The notes beneath the pieces were generated by a model that worked only from the letters and a program-made list of their open reading frames with translations, did not search any database and was not told the origin of the DNA. From Typhlomys cinereus (lineage: Eukaryota; Chordata; Mammalia; Rodentia; Platacanthomyidae), in NCBI GenBank assembly GCA_023101885.1, contig JALPQD010000026.1, positions 10,602,153 through 10,666,152 of the forward strand: DNA of 64,000 nucleotides, in the 5' to 3' direction. A program made the position numbers and the translations under genes. Positions 21,561 to 31,714 of the stretch are shown in pieces. The stretch's first letter is position 1. Every line of letters starts with the position of its first letter.

Positions 21561-22600
21561 CAACAGTCTTTTCAAGAAGAGCAAAACTAACCAAATGCTG
21601 TCTGGCAGGTTTGGGCGCTGGGAAACTATTATCCAGGCTACATCTGAGGCTTCTGGGTTGGGGCGGGGGGGGGGGGAGATGATGAGAGAGATTCAAGAGG
21701 TGATGCATAGTTGGTGAGTTAGGGCCAGAGGGAGCCAAGGCGAGTCAGAAGAGGAGATGGGAAATAAGTCTTGGTACAGCAGGTGATAGAACAAAGCAAG
21801 GGGCCAGCAAAGATGAGCCCGCAGGGGACTCTGGACTCTCCAGCTCTACAGCCTGAACTTGGAAGGCCCCAACCATTTGTTAGCCAAGAATCAACACATT
21901 TGCTTAGGATCCTCCATATGCCAGACTCTGGGCCAGGCATCTCATGATGAAGAGTCTATTTACCCTCTCAAATACCCTCTTCCCCGAGTTGTATCATTCT
22001 CAATTTATCTTCCAGAAGACAATGTAAGGGAATTCCTGGAAAAGGGGACCCACGGGAGCAGCAAGGGAGAGGATCATGCAGAGATGGGGTCTCTTCTTGG
22101 TGAGTTCTGCATATAGGCAAAGTGCTTAGATGCCTACTGACTCTAGAGAAAGTTACCAGGACCTACAGGGCACATGAAAGTATGGTACTTATTGGTTTGA
22201 TGTCATTTATGTGTAGGCGCTTGGAGAATGTTCAAGAATACCAAGCATGTCAGTTGTAGGCATTACTAAGGGATAGTAGCACATCCCCAGCCCTCGCCAC
22301 TTTCTTTGCTCAGCCTCCTCTTGCCTATTCATTCCTGGCCGTGAGGAGGCAACTGTGGATTCCATCCCTGCTTCTCACCAGCCATCACTTTGACTCTGGG
22401 TGGCGATTCAAGACTGCACCCATTCGCTCTCCAAGGGTGTTCTCAATCAAGACCTTCCTGAGTCCAGTGTCCACTCAAGGTCTGTCGGAAAGAGTGAAGT
22501 GGACTAATCCACTCGTAGGAGCTGACAGCTGTAGCCTTTCAGAACCGTGTGATTGGGTGGAGACCGAAACATGGCTCTGATCTAAGATGCGGACAGCCCC
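21560..22600. other. Unassigned sequence apart from the MIR at 21885-22025
   Basis: Includes a G run at about 21662-21678 (14 consecutive G). Otherwise nothing recognised. Confidence 0.5.
21885..22025 (-). repeat. MIR, reverse orientation
   Basis: 'catatgccagactctgggcc', 'aggcatctcatgatgaagag' and 'ttaccctctcaaataccctc' match the reversed MIR tail (tatgtgccaggcactgtgct... atttaatcctcacaa). Confidence 0.6.
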
Positions 22601-22850
22601 CACCTAAGATGTGCTGTCTAGGTACAATACACTCAATGCCAAGGACATCATCCAAAAAGAAGCTGCAAAATATCTCAGTAAAACTTGCATTTTGATAATT
22701 ATTCAAATAGTGACACTTTGGACACACTAAGTAAAAATACATTAAAATTGATTTCGCCTGCTTCTAGCTGTTTTCGTGTGACTACTAGAAAATTGAAAAT
22801 TACCCCCGTGGCTTGTGCTATGTTTCTGTTGGCCAACTGTCCATTTCGTG
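22600..22850. repeat. Ancient interspersed repeat, family not named
   Basis: 'gtgactactagaaaattgaa', 'aattacccccgtggcttgtg' and 'ctatgtttctgttggccaac' resemble a mammalian fossil that ends with gtggctactagaaaattt... ttctattggacagc. Probably a DNA transposon; uncertain. Confidence 0.4.
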
Positions 22851-23029
22851 TCGGCCCCCAAATGGCCAGTACCACTGATGTAGCAGCCAAAGCACTTCTG
22901 CGAGGACATCAACATCCTGGCCTACAGCAGGTCCCGGAGTTAGGTTTTTGGAAACTGCGGTCTTTAGCAGGTCTCCAACGTAGCCATCATAATCCATTAC
23001 TCCTTTTGCTTTAGAAGAAAATTAGTCCT

Positions 23030-23508
23030 GCTATATTAGTCTCCTATTGGTGCCGTAAAAAATTATCATAAAGTTAATGACTTACAGCGACACAAATCCA
23101 TTCTCTTCTAGCTCTGATAGTCAGAAACCCTCTTAAATCAGACTCACTGAGCTGAAGTCAAGATGGCGGCAGGGCTGGGTCTTTCTGGCATCCTGAGGGG
23201 AGGATTAATTCCTCGCTGCCCCTCCCCCCTTCTGCTGGGTGACCTTTCCTGGGTCTCTGGTCTCTCGTCTCTCCATTCTTTCAGTTCTTCATTTCTTATC
23301 ACCTTCCTTTCGATGCCCTCTTGCCTCACTCTTATAAGGACCACCTCTTCTAATTACATTGAGCCCCCTGGATAACCCAGGCTCACCCTTCACCATAAGC
23401 ACCTTCGCCACGTCACACTCATGAGACCCCTTTTGTTTTATTTACACATATAGGGGGATTCAGATGTGGACAACTTGGGGGTTGTTTACCTAACCTATCA
23501 CACTTCCC
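23030..23508 (-). mobile_element. MaLR-type LTR (MLT1/MST-like), reverse
   Basis: Begins 'atattagtctcctattggtg', then 'ccgtaaaaaattatcataaa', 'aagtcaagatggcggcaggg', 'cttataaggaccacctcttc' and 'gggggattcagatgtggaca'. This is the reversed order of old mammalian MaLR LTRs (tattagtctgctagggctgc... ataaggacacca). Confidence 0.65.
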
Positions 23509-23599
23509 TATTTCATGCCAGTTCCTAGTTTAGAAGTCATAAGAAGCATGTGTGGTCACAGACCATAGCCCCTCAGCTACAACCCCTAGGAAAATGAAC

Positions 23600-23760
23600 C
23601 CATTTTATAGCCTACCTCTTGACTCCAGGACAATCGACTCTTTCAATTCTAGTCCTTGCGCTGCTGAGATCAGAGGCCCAGAGAGGTCTAGGAACTTGTG
23701 TGAGTTCACCCAGCTAAGAGGCCCTGATGGGAAGGAACCACACCCCACTTGTCAGTGTAG
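23600..23760 (-). repeat. MIR, reverse orientation
   Basis: 'agaggcccagagaggtctag', 'gaacttgtgtgagttcaccc', 'agctaagaggccctgatggg' match the reversed MIR core. Confidence 0.65.
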
Positions 23761-24019
23761 AGCCCCACTGGGTCAGTCGAGGCTTCTCTACCTCCCCCTA
23801 CCCCCAAGGCTTTGAAAGCAGCAATACATTGTAACATTGAGGATGGAGCCCACTGTTGTAGACCACCTGCAAGAGACAGTCCTGTGGCTTCTTTGAAAGC
23901 GACTGTGTGGCTGTACCAGGGGACCCATCCAGGATGGGACACAGGCCCGAATGCAGTCAAAGGGGCAGTGAAAAGTGGATTAGAAGCAGATGGTGGGCTT
24001 GATGGAGCCACGCTGAGGT

Positions 24020-24240
24020 TCATATCATGCCGGGGTAGGCGATGCCGGCTTTATTAATAAGGGCGGAAAGAAGCAGGTTGCTCTGGATGCAGCAGGAGGC
24101 TGGGCGGATTGTGGCGTAGAGATGCAGGGGGTCTATCCGGCGGTAGTTTTTCTTTTCCGACAGATCTTCTTTCAACCTGAAGACTCCCAGTGGCTGCTGC
24201 CGCCTCTCTACGCTCTCCCTCCTCATTCATCTCTGTCCCT
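24020..24240. promoter_or_regulatory. CpG-containing non-repeat block (weak candidate)
   Basis: Unique block with several CpGs and 'gctttattaataagggcgga' at about 24047-24066. Its regulatory role is inference only. Confidence 0.18.
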
Positions 24241-24379
24241 CCTTGTCACTTATTTTTAGTCCTATCACAGATGATCCACCATTCCCTGGGGAAGAAGAGT
24301 CAGCGAAAGGAAAACGCTTTGTCCCGAGGAATGAGGGGAGGTCGCTGTGGTGTGTTCCCGCCATCTGCTTGCTAACGAT

Positions 24380-24415
24380 GCTGGTCGCCCTGAGCAGGCT
24401 GGTCGCCCTGAGCAG
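24380..24415 (+). repeat. 18-bp perfect tandem duplication
   Basis: gctggtcgccctgagcag occurs twice head to tail at 24380-24397 and 24398-24415 with no mismatch. Confidence 0.95.
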
Positions 24416-24584
24416 GTGTGACTTAGGGGAGGTGGGCAAGTACTCGCTGGAGGTCATCATAGGTCTCAGATCTAGGGACCACCCAGGACTGGGTGGATGG
24501 AAATTTGGTACTACTCCTATGGTCGACACTAAGGCAGTAGGGGAGTATGGAAATAATGGGGAGCAAGGACTCTGCTCATGTGAG

Positions 24585-24715
24585 CTCTGGGTTTAGTCAC
24601 TGTGTGACTAGTCTTCTCATCTGAGAAGTGAACCTAATGGTGAACACACCTGCCTTGGGGGCCACTGAGAGGGTCAGATGGATGGAAAGGAGTGCCCTTG
24701 GCAAGCTAAAAAATA
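24585..24715 (+). repeat. MIR fragment
   Basis: 'gtttagtcactgtgtgacta', 'gtcttctcatctgagaagtg', 'ccactgagagggtcagatgg' and 'gtgcccttggcaagct' resemble the middle and tail of MIR. Confidence 0.5.
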
Positions 24716-24914
24716 GTTCCGCTACAACGATGTTGGAACAAAGTTGGAAATACAAAACTGACCAAAACACAAGATTGAGCCTGGACAACAGAGGACACTT
24801 TGAAACACTTTAGGATAAGCTAGAATTACAGTTCACAAGTGAGCTGTCAGGAGCAGGCTGAGAGGGTCTAATAACTGGAAGGGACAGCATGTAAAAAGTC
24901 AAGCAACAAGAGAA

Positions 24915-25215
24915 TGAAACAGTACCCGGGAGCGCACAGCCCGGAGCGCACAGCGACTCAGCCCGGAGCACATGATAATGAAGCCTGGATTACAGGGCTA
25001 CTCAGCCTGGAGCACACAGCAACCCAGCCTGAAAAACATGGCAACACAGCTTGGAGCACACAGAGACAGTTTGGATCACAGCCTGGAGCACACAGAGATA
25101 CAGTCTTGAGTACACAGTGACATAGCCTGGATCACACAGAGATACAGCCTGGAGTACATGGTGACGCAGCCTGGATCATATGGCGACACAACCTGAGCCT
25201 GGAGCGCATGGCACT
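24915..25215 (+). repeat. Minisatellite of a cagcctggagcacacag-type unit
   Basis: About ten imperfect tandem copies of a unit of roughly 20-30 bases. Units share 'cagcctgga', 'gcacacag' or 'tcacacag', and 'gacacag/gatacag'. The spacing varies and copies are diverged. A plus-strand open frame through part of it is only a by-product. Confidence 0.9.
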
Positions 25216-25219
25216 GGAC

Positions 25220-25825
25220 ACGGGAGCACAGAGCTCCTTGCGCCCAGCAGACCAAGTGTCGTCAGCCCCATGAAAAGAATTTGAATGTCACCCAGGGGAC
25301 AACAGAGCAATCACAGTGGAACCAAAGCGGAGACATGGCTCGCGTTGCATTCAGGGGGTCTGGCTGGATCAAGCAGGGAGTGGGTTAAAGGAGGCAACTA
25401 GGAAGCAGGCATGTGGAGAGACCAGAGCAGCAGCTGGAGTGGAGGGGCTGTGCGGCCATGTAGTCAAGAGACTGTTTATACAGCAAGGAGAGACCACAGG
25501 GCCAGTGGTGGCCATGGGACGGGTGCTCAGAAGTGTGCAAAGCAGACATCTGCTTGCCCAAGGGGCAGCAGGGGAGAGCCACCTCCTCAGAAGGGAGAGT
25601 CAAGTGTCAGGGATAGAGGGATCAATGGGGTGGGGACGGGTCCATCTGCGTACAGTCTAGGATGCCATATCCAGGGCACGAGTGGGCGGACACAGTCCCT
25701 CACCCTCTTCAGTCAGCTACATTTTAAAGCAGACCAGGGAGATAAAGGTTGGGAGGAACTTGAGAGACATTTTAGATCCCCGCCTTCAATTTAAACAAGT
25801 GATAAGGAATGGTAGGAGCTACAGC
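25220..25825. other. Unassigned sequence
   Basis: No repeat family or exon recognised. The open frames at 25316-25794 overlap on both strands with no known protein pattern. Confidence 0.5.
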
Positions 25826-26094
25826 TAGGACCTCCTCTGACTGATTTGGGGCTGTTTCTGCTGCATTATGCAGTTTCCCAAATGTTTCTACTACCCTGAA
25901 GTGCGAAAGCTCAGATTTTGAAAAATGAAGTTTTGATGAGCATTCTCAGATGTGACTCACACATCAATTTGGGAAGAAATTTGGCAATCTTTCATTCACA
26001 TAGACACATAGCACAGAGCCCACGATCCAGAGCTGCTGAGTCCAGTGAGCATTACTTTCAAAGGGAATATGTTCAGAGTCAGCCAAGTAAGTGA

Positions 26095-26590
26095 TCTGTC
26101 ATCATATAGCATGACCTACTGCACGCCTGGCCCATGTGATCCGACATATGACACTGGACCACAGATCTCTGGTGCAGGTGATTGGCCAGTGCAAGCATTT
26201 GTAACATAGTAGTAAGCCGTCATTGAGCTAAATATATGGAAGCCTGCAGCACAGTGAAACAATACGGTATTAAAAAGGCACCTCCCATGTGTGACGTGTA
26301 AGGCTTAGGGACTGTTGTGGTTGCCCCATGGTGAGATATAGGTGACTGTGAAGTCCCAGGAGTGCACTGTACCTTTCTATGCACTTCACAGACACTGGAT
26401 GACACTAAATTCATTCGATTTTTTTTCTTCAGTGGTAATTGGATGTTAGCTTGCTGAGTTTACTTCATGAAAGTTTCAGTTTCAGTTTAAAACTTTCAAT
26501 TATTTTTAATAGCATTTTTAAATATCCACCACTGCAGAAATATTTTTCCTTGTATCGCTATGCTGTAAGTTTTCTTGTATTTTTCATTAT
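26095..26590 (+). mobile_element. Tigger-like DNA transposon, first part
   Basis: 'gcatttgtaacatagtagta', 'gaaacaatacggtattaaaa', 'ggtgactgtgaagtcccagg', 'gtgcactgtacctttctatg', 'gacactaaattcattcgatt' and 'ttatttttaatagcattttt' align in order with the mammalian Tigger (pogo/mariner) consensus as I know it. The element is broken at about 26594 by a SINE; 27745-28075 appears to be its other end. Confidence 0.5.
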
Positions 26591-26592
<2 letters not shown>

Positions 26593-26640
<48 letters not shown>

Positions 26641-26905
26641 TGTGTGTGAGTGTGTGCAGACATGTTCGAGAAAGGCACTTGAAATGTGTGCCTGTAGAGG
26701 CTCGGGTGTGGCATTGGGGATCATTCTAGAGTGCTTTACCGTCTTAATGCCTTTGCTGGGATTTCCCAGACGCTGTCTATCAAGGTTGAAAGTACTGCCC
26801 CTATTTCCATGCAGCAGTTTTACATAGGATCTGGGGATCTGAACTTGGATCCTTTTGCTTGAGCGGCAAAGGCTTTAACCCCTGAACCATCTCCCTGGCT
26901 CCATC
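26593..26905 (-). mobile_element. Older T+ SINE copy, reverse, with (TA)n/(TG)n
   Basis: The plus strand shows a (TA)n of about 44 bases (26593-26637) and TG run, then the reversed body 'gcctgtagaggctcgggtgt', 'tacataggatctggggatct', 'gaacttggatccttttgctt' (reversed B-box) and 'ctgaaccatctccctggctc' (reversed head). Confidence 0.75.
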
Positions 26906-27194
26906 TTAATGGGTATGTTATTAACTTTTGCCACAAAGACATGGAATCATAATTAGCTTTGAGTCATGCAGAAGGTGGATATCCCACCACCACATCTATC
27001 CACCTCTGCATCACTGTTTTCCTAGACAGGTATGTTTGCTGTGTACACATGTGACGAGACCAGAGAACATCAGATGTGCAGCTCTAGATCTCTCCTAGTC
27101 CTCTGAACCACTGTGACGATCACTGAACTCTTGGCTCTCTCCTGAGTTGCTGCCTGGGGCTGCTCCAGAGTTCACTATTCTGCTCTGTTTTCTG

Positions 27195-27290
27195 TGCCAG
27201 GGTCTCACCATGTCCACCAGGCTCGACTCATACTTACAATTGTCTTGCTTCTGCTTCCCAAATGCTGGGTGGTGGCAACAGTCTAGCTCC
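27195..27290 (-). mobile_element. B1-like fragment, reverse
   Basis: 'cagggtctcaccatgtccac', 'caggctcgactcatacttac' and 'gcttcccaaatgctgggtgg' match the reversed 7SL-derived B1 core. Confidence 0.6.
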
Positions 27291-27331
27291 ATTCCAGGCA
27301 ATTAATTTGTCTTTTAATAAGTAGAAGCAAT

Positions 27332-27522
27332 GGGGCTGGAGAAGTGGCTCAGGGGTTAAGCCTCTGCTTTGCAGGCAGAGGGTCCTGAGTTCGGATCCTA
27401 GACTCCACGTATAGACACCGGGCGGAAGCAGGGGCGGCCTGCATTTCTGGTCCTGGTAGGGTGGAGCCTGTGAGCAAACAAGGAGGACGCAGTCCATGGT
27501 GGTTCCTGAATTCGTCCGTGGT

Positions 27523-27564
<42 letters not shown>

Positions 27565-27607
27565 CACAATTGAATAAATAATAAAAATTTTTAAAAAGAG
27601 AATAAAA
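27332..27607 (+). mobile_element. Young lineage-specific T+ SINE, full length
   Basis: Complete copy with 'ggggctggagaagtggctca' head, 'gagttcggatcctagactcc', 'ggtcctggtagggtggagcc', (CA)n at about 27528-27561 and 'caattgaataaataataaaa'. A perfect 15-bp target-site duplication aataagtagaagcaa lies at 27316-27330 and 27608-27622. A short deletion after 'ggagcctgtgag' removes the aatcccggggcagagt segment. Confidence 0.92.
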
Positions 27608-27622
27608 AATAAGTAGAAGCAA

Positions 27623-27745
27623 AAAAGGAGGTAGAAGTAATCCAGGATGATTCCCGAAGTCACCTTTGGTCTTCCACAGAGACACACAGTGCCCCCCCCT
27701 CTCTCTCTTTCACACACACACACATAAAATAAAAATATTAAAACA
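27623..27745 (+). mobile_element. Tail of an older T+ SINE
   Basis: 'ggaggtagaagtaatccagg', 'atgattcccgaagtcacctt' and 'tggtcttccacagagacaca' match the 3' half of the older subfamily seen at 41.2 and 54.6 kb, followed by (CT)n, (CA)n and 'cataaaataaaaata'. The younger SINE at 27332 sits at its 5' edge. Confidence 0.75.
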
Positions 27746-28075
27746 AGTAGAAGAGACACAATCTAAAATAATAAAACATAGCATAATAAATCTATATAGT
27801 GACATACAGTAAAACCACAGTGGTCTGTTGTCATTAAGCATTATCTACTGTACATAATTACACGTACTTTCTTCCATTTAGCGCATAACACAATAGGTTG
27901 TTTACACTTACAGAGCCATAAACTCATAAGAAATGCCTTGTGCTATGAAATCACAAAGACTGAAATGACACTAGGCAACAGTAATTCTTCAGCTTCATTG
28001 TAATGTCATGGGACAACTGCCATAAATGTGTCATCATTGCCTAAAGCCTCATTATTCAGTGTATGGCTAGGACAG
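27745..28075 (+). mobile_element. Tigger-like DNA transposon, terminal part
   Basis: 'agaagagacacaatctaaaa', 'cattatctactgtacataat', 'tacacgtactttcttccatt', 'atgccttgtgctatgaaatc', 'gacactaggcaacagtaatt' and 'cagcttcattgtaatgtcat' match the 3' part of a mammalian Tigger consensus in order. CpG sites of the consensus have mostly become TG or CA, as expected from age. Confidence 0.6.
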
Positions 28076-28169
28076 GTGTGTGTTTGGTGTATGTACACAT
28101 GTGTGTCCGTGCTCATGTGCTTGTGCTATAGGAGGTGCTTCTCATAGTTTCAGGGACTTTTTAATTACA

Positions 28170-28510
28170 GTATCACTGGTAATAGCAGAAGTCCTCAATA
28201 GGGGACCAGACGAAGACGTTCTGATATCATCTGAAGATGAAATAAGCAGTAGGTGCCCGGGCAAGGTGTTGTCCACCTGTATTCCAGTACTCAGGAGGCT
28301 GAGGCAGGAAGACAGCTGGAACTCAGAGCTTCGGGACAAGCTGGGATGACACAGCAAGACTGCCTCAAAACAAAATGAAAACATAGGGAAGAAAGAGGTA
28401 GCAACTCAGACACATCTGAGGAAGCTCAGATGGATGATGATGACCATAACTATGGTGTCAGTGACAGCAATGCTCCTTGGGACTTCTGGGACAGACAACG
28501 GGAGCTACTT
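28170..28510 (+). pseudogene. Possible pseudogene fragment split by a B1 (speculative)
   Basis: On the plus strand, an acidic frame precedes the B1 (around 28195-28250: GPDEDVLISSEDEIS) and a second acidic frame follows it (around 28395-28510: SDTSEEAQMDDDDHNYG, then APWDFWDRQREL). The protein-like acidic composition on both sides of the insertion is suggestive, but I do not recognise the parent protein and there is no clear poly-A tail or intron evidence. Confidence 0.2.
28252..28385 (+). mobile_element. B1 SINE (7SL-derived)
   Basis: 'cccgggcaaggtgttgtcca' (usually gccgggcgtggtggcgca), 'attccagtactcaggaggct', 'gaggcaggaagacagctgga' and an A-rich end 'ctcaaaacaaaatgaaaac' identify a B1 copy. 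Confidence 0.85.
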
Positions 28511-28804
28511 TCCTAGTGTGGCAGACCTGTGACTCTGCGCTGGTCTTCATATGAGTGGCAGAGAATTCTGGGCCGTGGACCTAAGCACAAGGGATGTAGG
28601 CTCTCAAGTCAAAGATGCTCAGGGATGTTTGGCAATGCAGCCATGCATTTCTTTAGGTAGCAAGCAGGGTACCAAGTAATACCCTGAGAAGATTTCTGTC
28701 TTTCTTCTCTTTGACAGCCAATGTCTATGCCACGGTGGGCAATTTAATAAATATTCTAAGGGCAGCAGGCACAGGAAGCAGATCAAACTGTAAGAAAATT
28801 GGTA

Positions 28805-29105
28805 ATGTTGAGACTAGAGAGATGACTCCGGGTAAGAGCACTTGCTATTATGCATGCATCAAGGTATGAGTTCATGTCTCAGCAGGAGAAAAGCTGGATG
28901 TGGATGTGCATGTGCTTGAAATCCCATCACTGTGTGCAGACGAGACAGGAGGATGGCTGGACTTGCTGGCAGCCGGCATAGCTCAAGATTCAAAGAGCAG
29001 ATCCGGCTCAATGAAGGCACTGGCTCAAAGGAGCAAGGTGCAGAGTGATAGAGCAGCCATCCAAAGTCCTTCTCTCTCTACTCTAATGCACATCACACAC
29101 ACACA

Positions 29106-29148
<43 letters not shown>

Positions 29149-29155
29149 AAAGAAA
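28805..29155 (+). mobile_element. B4-like composite SINE with (CA)n tail
   Basis: tRNA-type head 'gagactagagagatgactcc', B-box-like 'gagttcatgtctcag', B1-like half 'aaatcccatcactgtgtgca' and 'gacaggaggatggctggact', then a (CA)n tail 29090-29144 and A-rich end. Confidence 0.75.
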
Positions 29156-29159
29156 GTTA

Positions 29160-29800
29160 CTAGCATTTATGGATTCTATTGGAGATCAGATGCCAAACAT
29201 TCATACCAGAAAGTAGGAAGGAACCTCCGAGATGAAAGAATAAAGGAGTAAAAGCTGGAGCAGCAGCAGCCACTCTCACCTCTTTTTTTTCTGACCAGGT
29301 TGCCTTCTCTCCAAGTGGGATTGAAGGGATGAGCAGTCACACTGATCAAGTGAGGAGCTGCAGCTAGATTAGGATGTTTCTGTGACTTTTGATGCTTAGG
29401 AAATCTCGCTGAAAGTCACTTGTAGGTCAAGACTGGGCTGGCCATCATTATTTTACCCCATCACTATAGGGAAGCTTGTAAGACTTCCGAAGAGTGTGTC
29501 CGACAAAAAAAAAAAAAGACAAAACAGCTAAACGCCCACCTAGCGTGAGTGCAAAAGCAGGCTATAAAAGGATATCTATAAGATAATGATAATTACATGC
29601 ATCTTATGTTGAGCTACCCGGAGAAGGTGTAAAAACACAGAGAGGAGACACTCACTGACTTCCAAATAGTGCTGTAGGAGACAGGAACAGCACAACAGAT
29701 GCTCCTGTTGTATCTGAAATACTTTCTTTTATTTTAAAGATCTGAAATAACTATGAAAAAAACATCAACACTTCTTGAATACAAATGTGGATATGTGGGT
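29160..29800. other. Unassigned sequence
   Basis: No repeat recognised except an A13 run at about 29504-29516. No exon recognised. Confidence 0.5.
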
Positions 29801-29804
29801 GCCT

Positions 29805-29985
29805 GATATTCAGTTTCCACACCTTCCTTTAAATATTTTACTGAGAGAAGTTGAGGGGTGGGGAGAAACTGAGGTGCATGTGTGGAGGTCAGAGAACAGC
29901 TTTCAGAAGCGTGGGCTGTAGGGATTGAACTCAGGCCATCAAGTTTGCACTCAAATATACTCACCCACTGAGGCATTCTGTTCCT
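29805..29985 (-). mobile_element. tRNA-derived SINE (B2/B4-like), reverse
   Basis: 'tgcatgtgtggaggtcagag', 'gggattgaactcaggccatc' (reversed B-box) and 'ctcacccactgaggcattct' (reversed head) mark the element. Confidence 0.65.
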
Positions 29986-30165
29986 TAATGCTTAATACTC
30001 ATGACTTTTTAAAAACCAGCTGAGTGTTAGACAGGCAAAGAGGAAGAGGTAGAAAGTCTCAGGCTGGGATTGGGAGATGAAAGCTAGCAGGCTCAAGATT
30101 TGGAAGAGGACTGCTGGGTCTTTCAAGGAAAGATGAGCATCTTAGAAGTAACAGAAGTGACAGAG

Positions 30166-30185
30166 AGGGCGCCCTCTGGTGGCAA
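30166..30185 (-). promoter_or_regulatory. Strong CTCF-type motif
   Basis: The plus strand reads gcgccctctggtggc at 30169-30183; its complement gccaccagagggcgc agrees with the CTCF core CCASYAGRKGGCRS at every position. The motif therefore points along the minus strand. It is not inside a recognisable repeat. CTCF sites anchor chromatin loops; occupancy cannot be seen from sequence. Confidence 0.7.
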
Positions 30186-30599
30186 GGAGGTCAATGCCAC
30201 CTGGGAATGTCTCCACCCCTACTCCCTGGCTCTCTAGCCTCATCTCTGGCCATACTAGAGTCACAGTTTATTTATAATCAGCTATATGTCTGCACGCTAG
30301 ATTCTTGTCCCCCTCCCCAGACCTACTCGCCACACCCCACCCTGCCCTTTGCCCTGGAAGTCTGGATTCCATAGCCTTTGCTGTCCCTTGAGCTTCTAGC
30401 TAGGTCAGTAAGTGGGGTCTAAGAAGGTTAGAGGAGGGAGGAGCAATGAATGTCAGGAAGCCTCGGAGCGCTCTCTGGGCTTGACCTTGACCCTCGACAG
30501 AAGGTCATATCCAGGTGGCTTGCTGTGTACATCCCTCCGTTGCTGAGTTCCTGGGTCTGCCTTCTCCTGTGATCCTGGGCATGGTGACAAAGCAGCTGC

Positions 30600-30720
30600 T
30601 GGCTCCGCCCACTCCCTTATAAGATGTCCTTTTGGAAAGAAGTCCCGTTCCTGCACTGCCAGGATGCACCTCAAGCTGTACGTGCTACATGTGAGAACCC
30701 TCCCTGTCTGATACAACACA
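30600..30720 (+). promoter_or_regulatory. TATA/GC-box promoter-like cluster (weak)
   Basis: A GC box (ctccgccc, 30603-30610) lies just before 'cccttataag' (30614-30623), which serves as both a TATA-like and near-CArG sequence. An E-box-like cagctgctgg is just upstream at about 30592. The first downstream ATG (30664) opens only 15 codons. No gene is evident downstream, so this may be chance. Confidence 0.2.
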
Positions 30721-30789
30721 ACTGTGCGGGTGCCCCGCCCCCCCAACCCCTAGTGGACTCCATCCAGGACATGCCACAAAGCTGATTTG

Positions 30790-31710
30790 TCTTTGCGTTA
30801 TGGTCCCTGGTTTGGGCTCCAGCCCAAGGTTAGGCGTAGGGAGGTTGGTCAAAATCTAATTAATGAAAGGATGTGGAAATGGTACTAGTGGATGAACGGG
30901 GTGTTGTCCTGACTCTGTAAATAGGACATGTGCAGATCCAGAGCATTCAAAGGAAAGGTAGTTCTAGAAGTAAGGCTAGAGAAAGGAGAACTATACAGGG
31001 AGAGAAGACTTACTGTTTCTGGAGGATTAGAAACACAGAGAAAACAGAACTAGGCTGCTCATTCGCCTCCCTCATGTTGCATCCAAAACTCCTGCAAAGT
31101 CCTCATCATGTGGGGGAACTAGAGGTTCCGAGGGTCCGTAGCTTGCCCAGATCTGTTGTTCTTTACATGTCTCCACGCCACAAGCAGATCTGAGCTATTG
31201 CCCATTTCAGCGTGCTGTACCCACTAAGGATCCCTCACCCCCCCCCAGAGTACGGCACCTCTAGGCTGAGGGGGTGCCTCATGTGGGCTGGAGGAGTACC
31301 TGGGGTCCCATCTCCATTCATTCTGCACTTGCGTCTCAGTTGTAAATGTCACCGGTGCTATTACAATGCCAGGCTGATGGGATGTTTATCCACCCAGTGC
31401 TTTTCATACCAATTAGGTGGATTTAGTGCCTGGATGAAGACTCCTGGAACCAGCATTCTGGCCTGAAAGGGAACCAAACAGATGGATATTATGCCACAGC
31501 CTCCCATGCCAGACCGTGCCTCTGGGCCTCTCTGTCTGAATCACAGTCTTTCTGTTCAAGAAATTAACCTTTTTCCTCTACGGCCTGATCAGAGCCAGCA
31601 GGAAGTGAGCAAACAGGCAGAAGACGGTACTTACTGATCAGTGGGTATCCCTGCTGCCGGACGCCAAGCTCCCCACTGGCCCGTTTCCTCTTCGAGGTGT
31701 AACCCTACAG
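30790..31710. other. Unassigned unique sequence
   Basis: No repeat family recognised. The portion 31330-31440 is AT/GC balanced and unique-looking. Confidence 0.5.
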
Positions 31711-31714
31711 GACA

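Noticed and set aside
24915..25215. Minisatellite read as a repetitive protein
   Set aside because: Frame covers only part of the array, unit length is not a constant multiple of three, and there is no start or splice context.
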